DNA of 24,513 nt from Dunaliella salina (GCA_002284615.2 MU069891.1:206460-230972), one strand, 5' to 3'. Shown: positions 8,958 through 16,699, numbered from the stretch's first letter. Notes: a model not told the origin generated them from the sequence alone. Made by a program: numbers and translations.

Positions 8958-9554
8958 TTATGTTCTGGTTTGTGAGGTGGAGCTTGCTCGAGAAAAAATC
9001 ATGAGCTGGCGAGCTCTCATACAGTAGTCAAGTTGGCGCTTAATGCGGTGGTTTGTTCCTTCTCTTGTTGTAAGGTATTCTGCGGCTAGGTTCTTCAAGT
9101 GTCTTACTTGCATTGTGAGGAGGCTCATAGTGACGTTGCGGTGTCTGTTGGAGGGGTCTTCTATGCTCAGTGCAAGGACAAGGGCCATGCGCCTATGGGA
9201 ATCTGCAGATCTTGATGTCACACCCAGTCCACAATTTGAGGTGTCCTCTCGAATCATTGCAGTAGCAGTGCAAGTCCACAGACCAAACTTGTGTTTGATA
9301 ATTCTATCCACCATATGATCCCACATCTTAAGGTCTGTAGGGGTGCAAGGGGGGACTGCAAAAGAATAATTTAGGCTGGATATGATAGCTGTGCGAATTA
9401 TTTTTAGAATTAGGCTTGGGGTTAGAGACGTTTTTCTTAGGTTTTCTAGCTTGTCTTTGAGGTTACTTGTCATGCATTGTCTCCCAGATAGCAAAAAGGT
9501 GTGTCTGGTGTAATGAACTGTGCTTTTTGTCCTTGTATGTCGATTTATCTCCAA
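8958..9554 (-). pseudogene. Post-RT connector (thumb) region, Element II
   Basis: This frame encodes the segment following the RT palm: CMTSNLKDKLENL, LKIIRTAIISSLNYSFAV, MWDHMVDRIIKHKFGLW, and a helical end (TMQVRHLKNLAAEYL; RQLDYCMRARQL). The pattern of an ALLYG-like SLNYSF stretch followed by a W-D-x-M-V-x-x-I-I-K helix is usual for the thumb/connector of LINE-type RTs. Element I has the homologous stretch at about 11354-11703. The frame is shifted relative to the RT segment that ends at 9559. Confidence 0.75.
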
Positions 9555-9558
9555 GCTG

Positions 9559-9826
9559 CTAACAAAGAGCCTGGGAGGGTGTCGCTCTATTATTGTCTCT
9601 TGGCGGGTGGGCGTATAGGATGCCTGTCACTTTGGTTTTGCTACCGGATGTGATGAGTGCTGCCCAGTCAGAATAAAGTGTAATCTTACGGGCCTGAATT
9701 TTAAGGTTTTGAATAGTGTTTGTTTTGCTGAGTAGGTCATCAGCAAAGGAGGCGCTGCTTAGAATGTTGGCCAGGTGTGTTTCCGAGACGGTTAGGTCTT
9801 GATTTGGGATGCAGATGTGTTTGTAA
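9559..9826 (-). pseudogene. Reverse transcriptase, catalytic C-terminal part, Element II
   Basis: Immediately beyond the pyrimidine tail and target duplication of the nested Element III, the RT reading frame resumes with KHICIPNQDLT. It contains ASFADDLL (the catalytic F-x-D-D) and LYSDWAALITSGSKTK (the following block with the conserved Lys). It aligns without gaps to Element I (KHGCVPGQN; AFSDDLL; ISGSKT). Removing the insertion together with one copy of the duplication rejoins this part with the upstream RT half in frame at a Tyr-Lys-His junction. The frame ends at 9559 and the connector follows in another frame. Confidence 0.85.
9820..9826. repeat. Target-site duplication, Element III (copy 1)
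   Basis: TTTGTAA lies directly next to the AAGAAAAG end (minus-strand CTTTTC tail) of Element III and is identical to 10763-10769 on its other side. Confidence 0.8.
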
Positions 9827-10762
9827 AGAAAAGAAAAAGAAAAGAAAAGTCTACGCAAGCCAAAGGCCACGTGCATTAAGGGAAGAACCCCTAACAAAAG
9901 TTAGAGGCCTCACCAGGGGGCCCTCTACCTTGACTAGACGAAACTAGCCTAGGAGAAAGCAGGAGACAAAACTAATGGGGATCTGGAGGATTGCTTGCCC
10001 TTGCCATGCCCCTAAGCGCTCGGATTCTCCTTCTTCTATCCTCAGCCGCCTCCACGTGCCCAGCAAACCCCCTCCCAGATGCCCCCTGAAAGCAGAGTGC
10101 ATGTCTAGTGTTAATGATGGTGGATAATCTTTGGATGACATGGTCCCTGAGCTTGGATGCTAGCAATTTAGCTTTTTGTTTGGTCAGGCCCAGATGTATA
10201 AGAGGTGTAATTGTAAAACCATTGTAAATCGTGCCACCCACACCAATTAAGATGATGTGCAAAGTCACTTTGTTATTCCTGTTTGGGATTCTTAAGCTGC
10301 GTGTTTTAAGCCTGTTTATGATGTGGGAATGTTGAGCCTGCGCACATTCTAAAGTGATGAAGGGATTTGTGTCAGGGCANAATTTAAGTTCAAGGAGGTG
10401 GATGTCTCTATCTTGTGGGGGGATCTTAGAAGGATCAAGGTGGGCTTGTCTGTCTGGGATAGGGCGCACAAAGAGAGCACCATGGCGGCTTTGGTGCCGT
10501 GCAGGTGAGGCAGTGCCATTTGGGAAAACCCAGTCTGGAATAGCTCAGGATCTGTTTTCAGGGACTTGTATGCCTTGATTCTGAAGCCTGTCATGATTGC
10601 AGCCATCCATGCTAATGAGGGATGAGCCATATCGGCCTTTATTGAGGGCTTCTACACAGAGACTAAGTGCCGCATTGTGTCTGTTGGTGTGCATCCCACT
10701 CACTGATGGGTTGGTGCACCTAAGCAGAGCGTGATAAATGTTGTCCGTATTTGCACAGAGTC
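9827..10762 (-). mobile_element. Element III, 936-bp 5'-truncated copy inside the Element II RT
   Basis: This is a minus-strand insertion that begins within the zinc finger preceding the RLE and runs to a CTTTTC-type tail (9827 to about 9849). It splits the Element II RT between the LLYMEPLL block and the FADD block. The 7-bp duplication TTTGTAA on both sides is perfect, and removing the insert plus one duplication copy restores the RT reading frame. It is therefore the youngest insertion of the nest. Its coding sequence is closer to the small fragments at 1525 and 17780 than to Elements I and II (shared AQHSH, NKVTLHI and LGLT(K/R)QKA), suggesting a second subfamily. Confidence 0.88.
9972..10762 (-). 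pseudogene. RLE and C-terminal domain, Element III
   Basis: The minus strand reads from a cut zinc finger (LCANTDNIYHALLRC, keeping H-x4-C), through NRHNAAL (the RHN motif), to a stretch where the PD dipeptide is replaced by HG (SRHGALF). HIHLLELK-type sequence then supplies the ExK, partly obscured by the undetermined base at 10380. The conserved C-terminal domain follows (TLHIILIGVGGTIYN, LGLTKQKAKLLASKL, INTRHAL), and it ends SNPPDPH with a stop at 9972. One in-frame stop lies before the HG site. With PD lost and an internal stop, nuclease activity is not expected. Confidence 0.8.
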
Positions 10763-10769
10763 TTTGTAA
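10763..10769. repeat. Target-site duplication, Element III (copy 2)
   Basis: TTTGTAA borders the 5'-truncated end of Element III and is identical to 9820-9826. In the RT of Element II these bases encode part of the Tyr-Lys pair. Confidence 0.8.
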
Positions 10770-11320
10770 CCACGCCCTCCTACGTGGATCCAGCAGAGAA
10801 GGGGTTCCATGTAAAGTAAAAATAGGAAAGGAGACAATGTGTTGCCTTGAATAGTGCCTCTTTCAACGTGAATTTGCCCAGAATTAATCCCATTGGCAAG
10901 TCTGCTGAGGGTGGTGGCGTCTTCGTAAAGGTTCTGAGCAGTATCTATGGCATCAGTGGGGAAGCCAAGGTCACACATGATCCATAGCATGCGGTCCTGA
11001 TTGGTTGTGATGAATGTGGTGAAATCTACAATGAGGGCATAGATGTCTTGTTTGAAGATTTTGGCGTCTCCTAAGCTCATGATCACATTTTCGAGCTGGT
11101 GAATTGTATCTCTTTGGTTGTGGAAGCCAGCTTGCGTACTGCTGAGCAGTGAGTGCGCCTCAGCATATTGATAAAGTGTGCTAGTGATGAGGCGGGTCCA
11201 GAGTTTGTAGAACGCGTTGGCGATTCCTATTGGTCTGTAGGAGGAAAGGTTGGTTTCTTCTCCTTTTCCCTTGTCTACCAGGATTGTGCTGCTTGTTTTC
11301 CAGTTCACAGGGGTGAGACA
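10770..11320 (-). pseudogene. Reverse transcriptase, N-terminal part, Element II
   Basis: This is the first half of the RT: LTPVNWKTSSTILVDKGKGE, SSYRPIGIANAFYKLW, LSSTQAGFHNQRDTIHQL (better preserved than in Element I), IVDFTTF with the first catalytic Asp, and RGTIQGNTLSPFLFLLYMEPL. A small deletion shortens the stretch after the Asp relative to Element I. The KAPGPDGI block seen in Element I is absent, so truncation lies just upstream of the WK motif. The frame ends at the GGRGY-K codons where Element III is inserted. Confidence 0.88.
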
Positions 11321-11353
11321 CGTGAATCTGAAATCACCAGATTCAGCATATGA

Positions 11354-11703
11354 CTTATAACCTCAAAATTTAGCTAGATGATCTTGACGCATCCCCACGC
11401 CAAGTGCTAAACATTGTCTGCACTGCCATAATGCCTAGCCTTGCATACTATTTTGCTGTAATATCCTGCACCTCTACTGACCTTATGATCTGGGACACCA
11501 TAATAGACAGAATGGTCAAACACAAACACAAACTCTGGAAATGCACAGCTGCAGCAATGGTCCGCAAAGATCCTGATACTTTTAGACTAGGACGCACTTC
11601 AATCTGTGCAGAATACCATACTATCTATCTAGTAGACGCCAGGCTTTTGCTCTCTCTTTCAGGTTCCCTCAGTAAGACACCGCACAGAGCCTCGCCCTCC
11701 TAA
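11354..11703 (+). pseudogene. Post-RT connector region, Element I
   Basis: The frame reads MTYNLKI, a stop, then LDDLDASPRQVLNIV, CTAIMPSLAYYFAV, IWDTIIDRMVKHKHKLW and CTAAAMVRKDP. Element II aligns along the whole stretch (IRTAIISSLNYSFAV; MWDHMVDRIIKHKFGLW; CTATAMIREDT). Past about 11640 the frame is lost. From 11700 to 11880 only scattered matches to the end of the connector remain (NTLSETYLTKREEQ-like sequence in another frame). Confidence 0.75.
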
Positions 11704-11883
11704 TTAAGCAGATAGAATACTTGAACACTTTATCTGAAACCTACCTCACCAAACGAGAGGAACAAATCTACACATAAAGCGTCAGCTCAACTGTAACATG
11801 CGTGCTCGCCAGTGTCCATTCCAGCAAGCTCCATCTCATGAAAAATCGCACTTGTATGTTCAAGGAGGAACTGGAGCACATTT

Positions 11884-12402
11884 GTGAAGCCCTCACCTTG
11901 CATGAAACAACCTCCACACAATCTCCCTACTCCCATCACCTGCATTATGCAACCTCTGCTGAATATGGGGATGAGTGGGCTACATCAGCTTACATATCCA
12001 TGCAACATCATCTCAGTTTCTCAACTTCAGGCTAAACACCCAAAGGTGAACAACAAATGCAAAATCGCACTTAACAGGCTCGCAGCTCTTGTCGACCTTG
12101 CCCCACAACAAGAATTGAACACATCCTTGATCCAAAGATCATTGCCTACAAGCACTGAAGCAGACACCATCCCAGTTTACCGTCGTATCAACAAAACACA
12201 TGTGAGCAGCCTTGCCAACACAAGCATGGGTGAGGGACAGGCCCTCCACACCCAGGTTTTTCAACCAACAAGCCCCCAATTTAACTTTGTCCCCCCCGCT
12301 CAAGCAGTGCCACCGCCACAGCCTCGCTCCACATCTTACTGCACCCATGAACACATCGGAAGCCGCCTCAGACGTACAGCCAATCAACCCTACACCCGTT
12401 AG
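11884..12402 (+). pseudogene. Conserved SVSQL/NRLAALV segment of pol, Element I
   Basis: This is the homologue of the 140-codon frame in Element II. It has IISVSQLQAKHPKVNNKCK, then IALNRLAALVDLAPQQELN, YRRINKTHVSSLANT, and a Pro/Gln-rich tail with AVPPPQPRSTSYCT. The family is unknown to me. The two copies agree best over the ~60 residues around NRLAALV and diverge in the Pro-rich tail. Its position between the RT connector and the disordered linker is the same in both elements. Confidence 0.6.
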
Positions 12403-12602
12403 TTGTCCTGAAAGACAGCAAGTTGTTAATGTAATGGAAGCCACTCAGCAAAAGAACTCGCTCAAATTCTACACTAAGCATCACTCCCACACATGCACTT
12501 CACCCCTCTGCAGACGGACCCACTGGAAGTCTGGATACCCTGGCTCTTGCCGAACAAGGTACTACTGCAGAGGGGCCCCCAAGCAAACGCACACGCTCAG
12601 CA
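12403..12602 (+). other. Low-complexity linker region of pol, Element I
   Basis: This stretch is rich in His, Pro, Thr and Gln codons in the + frames, with no fold or motif. It corresponds to part of the Ser/Thr/Asn-rich linker of Element II and leads into the open frame that starts at 12603. Confidence 0.45.
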
Positions 12603-13430
12603 TTGAGATATATACCTTCTTCCATATCCCAATTCAGACAGGCTAGCCCAAATGATAGTAGTTCACGTGCTTGTCTGAGCACTGCTCACCATGTCCCTAC
12701 ACAGCCCAACACCCCAAGCACAAACCACCAGCAGCAAACAGATGACTGTCCCAGCCCTCAGACGCATAATCATACTCCACACAGCCTAAATACTCAAACA
12801 AACAGACCTAGAGAGAGGAGGCAACAATTGCTCCACACAGACAGAGAGATCATGTCCCCGCCCATCCAGTCTTTAAGCTCTCCTTCCCAAGGCTCAAAAG
12901 TCTGGAACTACAGGAGAAACACAGCTGATAAATTTGCTGAAGATACTATTGCTACCTAAGCTATCAGTTCTATCTTCTACCATGATTTAGATATTATTCA
13001 CATAGATGATTGGAGAATTTTTGCGGAGAAGAAGAAAGAACAATCAAGCTCAACCGCACACCTCCAAGTGCAATATCACACCCATTACGCACATATGATC
13101 ATTGAAAAATGGGCCCTGCTTGTGCCTGAAGATGTCTCAACTGCTGCTCGCGCTGATGTTGAGTGTGCCTGTTGCCAAGTATGCAATCACTACCAAAGTT
13201 ATGAAACCGGAACCTTGGAGGACCCATTTCCTGATATGAATGTTTGTGATGTGTGCCACCGGATGTACCATTGGGGATGCATGAAGGAGATTGGATGCTA
13301 CTCGGATGAGCAATGTCAACAAATTCAAACAGCTGACACATGGGCATGTCCCGCCTGTGTAAGCCTAAATGATGCCCAAAAAATTGAAAGAGAGTGGCAG
13401 ACTAAACAAGAACTCAAGAGGGTCACTTGA
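12603..13430 (+). pseudogene. Linker and PHD-finger segment of pol, Element I
   Basis: One frame runs from a Gln/Pro/Thr-rich linker through a single TAA (12957-12959, where Element II has Leu) into IDDWRIFAEKKKEQ and a PHD finger. Counting from a position at 13068, the ligands are C36-x2-C39, C60-x2-C63, H68-x2-C71 and C94-x2-C97, with the typical Trp two residues before C94 (WACPAC; roughly 13164-13358). All eight zinc ligands are intact, as they are in Element II. The frame closes at a TGA (13428-13430) in place of a Trp codon, and the same frame continues beyond it with matching sequence. Confidence 0.85.
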
Positions 13431-14828
13431 AAGCCCTCCTGGGTATCAAAGGATCTACAGAAGACATGGCCTAAATTTAAAGCGTGTTTGCTTGAGTTTG
13501 GAGCACAATAGAGCGAGCTTAACCTGTTAATACTCACAGCAGATTCTACCCTCTCAAATCCTGAAAGACAGGGCTTTGAAAAGCCTGATATTAGTAATAA
13601 AACCAATGTTTGGCAGCAGAAACTGGACACAGAACTGCGCAACAAAATCACATTTCATACAAACCCTACTAACCTACAAGCAGACATAAAACCTACAGGC
13701 TCATGCAAATATTGGCTCCGCGAGGTTGACCTCGTGAAGTATACAGATCAGAACCCCCCTCATCCAGCATCATCAGACACTGGATCCCACAGCCATTCCC
13801 CTCCTACTCCTTCCCCCCTCATTCTCCCAGAAATATACACGACGCACATGGCTTGCATTTACAATTCGCAAGGCAAGTGTGTTGTTATGACATCCCCAAA
13901 CCGCTTCCAAATCCTCTACAGGGCTTTTTATGGGGCCAAGCTCGCTGGCATGCACGAGAAAATAACACCAGCTCCTAGCAGCTTTGCTACTGAGCTGCAA
14001 GGGCTCCTTTCCCACAAATCCATGCTTGAAAGAATGTACTCTAGCAAGAAGATCAAAGACTCTATCTCACGAGCCCTTTCAACTCGCATCCATACTGCCC
14101 TCCAAAAACGGGCTTTGGTAACCCAGGAAAAAATGCCCTTCCCACTAGACCACAACCCACAATACCAGAATTATTGGAGTGCGCACTCCCAAAGCACTCT
14201 TTTTGGTGCCGTGCACAATGCCTTCTCATCCAAATTCTCAGGCCTCTCAGTCTGCCATCCCATTTATGATGAGGGAATCATGACCCAAGCTTTGCAACAT
14301 GCCATTTAGTCTGCCATTCTCAGCACAGAAGCTACTGCTACATTCATGTTCCTTCCGGCTTGGAACAAGAACATGACAGCCAAACCCTCCTCCAAACTTG
14401 TCACTGCCTCCCCCCACCATTGTTACAACCTTGGAACCATACCTTGCAAAAAACTTGGTTACAGTGCCCCTCAATCCTGCCCTGACCAAGAGATACCTCT
14501 ACCTCAGCACACCTGGGACCTTCGTAGCTTTGCTGTTTGTGACACTGCAGCTCGAGTTCATCTCAACAACCATAACAAAGACTGGCTACAAGGACTGAAA
14601 GGAGATTTGAAAGAAGCCACACTGTGGAAGCTGACGAATGTCAGCAGCCACCCTTTCCTAAATCCCATTTATGCTCACATGCTAGGTTTCCATAAACTGG
14701 CCATGAAAGGCCTCCCATTTGACAAACAGCACGTCTCCAAAAATCCTAAAAAATCCACACATGAATGTCCAATATACAGACTTGGTGCCCAACCAATCCA
14801 GTGCTATTCTAAATCTCAAAGTTGCTGA
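13431..14828 (+). pseudogene. PCIF1-like methyltransferase domain, Element I
   Basis: The PHD frame continues here, with in-frame stops at 13509-13511 and 14307-14309. After an acidic stretch (NPERQGFEKPD; WQQKLDTELRNK) and a Pro/Ser linker comes CIYNSQGKCVVMTSPNRF. Then follow PFPLDHNP, YWS, LFGAVHNAFSSKFSG, the loop VCHPIYDE (14253-14270 for CHPIYD), a helix MTQALQHA, ATFMFLPAW, LGTIP, and AVCDTAARVHL. These steps parallel PCIF1-type adenine-N6 methyltransferases as I remember them (ASPLN, YxS, FGS, NPPF, PxW). The catalytic loop is HPIY rather than NPPF in both copies, so the substitution predates their divergence. Substrate, and whether it is active, cannot be read from sequence. Confidence 0.6.
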
Positions 14829-15498
14829 TTGGAGAACATGGACATACACAGATGGCAGCTGCCTTGTCCAAATCAGTAATCAAGAAATTAGAGCAGGCGT
14901 CTTCTGCCCGTCCACTGACAGCAAGAACTTTGTAGAACCAAACGGTGCTGGGATTACTAAAATCATCACTAGAGCTGGATTGGCAGCACTTGCTGCTGCT
15001 ATCATTACCAAACATGCAGACATTGCATCAGACAGCCTAACCTCTCTTGAACAAAAATGTAAACAACTTCTTTACCCTGAGAAATATCTAAGGCATATCC
15101 AACAAGACGTTCTTAAAATTATTTCAACTCTCATTAGAGACTTCCATACCAAAATTCGAATTTACAAGGTGAAGTCCCATGCTGGCATTGCTGGAAATGA
15201 ATGTGCAAATGCTATTGCAAAACATCAGGCAAAGCAAGCCCAGAACTGCGTGGCAGACACCGAGATTCCTGGTGCAGGTCCTGGTGGAAATCCAATTACA
15301 AACATTTTCTGGTTAGCCAAGGAAGAAAGAGTGCATGCTGCAGGCACATCTACGGGTCCACCACCTGCCAACAAGCTCACCTATTTCCCCAATCTTCAAG
15401 ATGCCCTCAAATCCCACATGCATTCGGAACACAAGCTTGGATATGCCAATGCCAAAACAGGCTACTACTCTTACTATCAAAACTTTTTACCGCAATAG
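14809..15498 (+). pseudogene. RNase H domain, Element I
   Basis: This is a complete-length type I RNase H in a frame shifted by one relative to the methyltransferase-like part. It reads WTYTDGSC (first Asp), ITRAGLAALAAAI (the catalytic Glu after RA is Gly), IASDSLTSL (Asp), IYKVKSHAGIAGNECANAIA (His kept, final Asp changed to Asn). A Lys-rich stretch, a Gly/Pro-rich stretch and NAKTGYYSYYQNFLP follow, before a TAG at 15496-15498. Two of four metal-binding residues are altered, so no activity is expected from this copy. Element II keeps the final Asp but has also lost the Glu. Confidence 0.88.
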
Positions 15499-15669
15499 CA
15501 GGCAATATATTAAAAAAATCAGCAATGCCTTCAGAAATATGCTCAACATTCTGTACCCATGAAGCGTACCATCCTGCAGTATTGCACGGGCACCCTCTAC
15601 AACTAAAAACATGCAGTACGCTTTAAAAGGTGAACTGATCCATCTTGTCCCCTCCTAGGCTGCCATCAT
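15499..15669 (+). pseudogene. Damaged zinc-finger lead-in before RLE, Element I
   Basis: Across frames, ISNAFRNM and then TLYN-stop-KHAVRFK lead to CPLLGCHHLE, a disrupted form of the CPLCGELD finger in Element II. An insertion or frameshift lies between the two cysteines. This confirms that the finger and RLE belong to one reading frame in the parent element. Confidence 0.65.
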
Positions 15670-16455
15670 TTGGAAAGCGCACTACACATGCTTTCCGGCT
15701 GCCCAAACCATATGATCTCCAACATGAAAACTGAACGCCATAACATTGCAGGCAGAAGGATTACAAAAGCCCTCAGCAAATGCCCTCAGGCTGTAGGGAC
15801 AGGCCTGGTCTCCATAAACATAGGAAGCAATTTTAAGCTTGCTCAACACAACCTCCGACTCCCTACACAAGCCTCAGACAGAACTTTACCTGCTTACTCC
15901 TTCCCTCGTAACCTTCCAGAGAGGAAAAGACACAACTCCAGTCGACCAGATGCTGTTTTGATCACCCCTTTTAATGCCAAACATACTTCTAACAATGTTT
16001 CTCCTACCCATTCCCATCACGTTTTGCGCAGCTCCTCACGGAGGACCACCAGAACTAGCCGCATAAGGCAACCCCATGAAATATATGCGAATGAACGCCA
16101 TGTGCAGCTAAAAGAAATCAAGTTCTGTGAAGACACAAGGCCAGAGCATCAGTTGAACGCGGCAAAACAGCAGCATGCAGACCTTTGTAAACCTATTAAC
16201 GCTAAAGCTGTTACAATTCACCCTATTCTCCTGGGTGTAGGTGGAACTATTTACACTGAGCATACCCTGAAGCAATTCAAACAGCTAGGATTGGATCACC
16301 AGCATGCCACGAAACTTGCTCAACAACTTCATGCCCATTCTGTTCAATATGCCCACAAACTAGTCACCATACGCCGCGCTATTGAAAATAAGAATACTTC
16401 CCACAGCCAGGTTCTAGAGCCAGGTGCTTCTAGTAACCCACCAGATCTACATTAG
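15670..16455 (+). pseudogene. RLE endonuclease and C-terminal domain, Element I
   Basis: This is the best preserved RLE of the window. By residue it has H6-x4-C11 (end of the zinc finger), RHN at 23-25, SSRPDAVLI with PD at 93-94, then a Ser/Arg/Thr/His-rich insert, and LKEIKFCEDTRP with E149-x-K151. The C-terminal domain follows (HPILLGVGGTIYTEHTL, LGLDHQHATKLAQQLHAHS, a TIRRAIE helix), and it ends SNPPDLH. The ~54 residues between PD and the Glu far exceed the 12-14 I recall for R2-type enzymes. In an intact element this domain would make the nick that primes reverse transcription. The reading frame is open over its full length here. Confidence 0.85.
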
Positions 16456-16579
16456 CATTATCTTTTTCATGCCTTGTGGTAGGGGGGGCACACGGCTCTT
16501 TTTTTGAGCCATTGTGTCTCCTTTTCCTTATTTGGTGTAGGGAGAGTTTCTCTGCCTACGCAGTTTTTTCCTTTTTTCT
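16456..16579 (+). other. Element I 3' UTR, two hairpins and pyrimidine tail
   Basis: After the TAG stop the segment contains a stem GGCTC-TTTTTTT-GAGCC (16494-16510), extended by ACAC/GTGT outside a small bulge. Next come the family block CTCCTTTTCCTTATTTGGTG, a GAGAGTTTCTC repeat, and the terminal hairpin CTGC-CTAC-GCAG (16552-16563), with TTTTTTCCTTTTTTCT completing the element. There is no poly(A) run. Confidence 0.65.
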
Positions 16580-16699
16580 AGCTACTCTAAAATTGTGCTC
16601 GACTAATTTACAACTACTGCTTTCTGGAATTGAGCCTGAACTACAGATCCTTTCTGAAATGCCTCTTTTACACATCCTTTCTTGCTTTAGCCGGTGAGG

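Larger units (their letters stand above)
3700..11335 (-). mobile_element. Element II, antisense insertion within Element I
   Basis: This is a minus-strand, 5'-truncated copy of the same retrotransposon family, about 6.7 kb once the nested Element III (9827-10762) is removed. From about 11320 downwards it encodes RT, connector, a conserved helical segment, a disordered linker, a PHD finger, a PCIF1-like methyltransferase domain, RNase H, a zinc finger, the RLE and the C-terminal domain. The 3' end has a hairpin (3714-3725) and a CTTTTC-type tail ending at 3700. The 5' limit is uncertain by about 20 bp. Flanking sequences share only ATTCA...ATGAC, so any target duplication has diverged. Single undetermined bases sit at 4973 and, in Element III, at 10380. 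Confidence 0.8.
11336..16579 (+). mobile_element. Element I, 3' portion (connector to 3' end)
   Basis: This is the continuation of the + strand element interrupted by Element II. It starts in the connector (MTYNLKI, matching MTSNLKD of Element II) and runs through the helical segment, linker, PHD finger, PCIF1-like domain, RNase H, zinc finger, RLE and C-terminal domain to the 3' UTR, a hairpin (16552-16563) and a pyrimidine tail (16564-16579). Between 12603 and 14828 a single frame is broken by only a few stops, so it was coding in the evolutionarily recent past. Confidence 0.8.

Noticed and set aside
12957..14309. In-frame stops possibly read as amino acids under a variant genetic code
   Set aside because: All three stop triplets occur in the element frames, with frameshifts beside them, and the intact proteasome gene uses TGA as its stop, so ordinary decay explains them.
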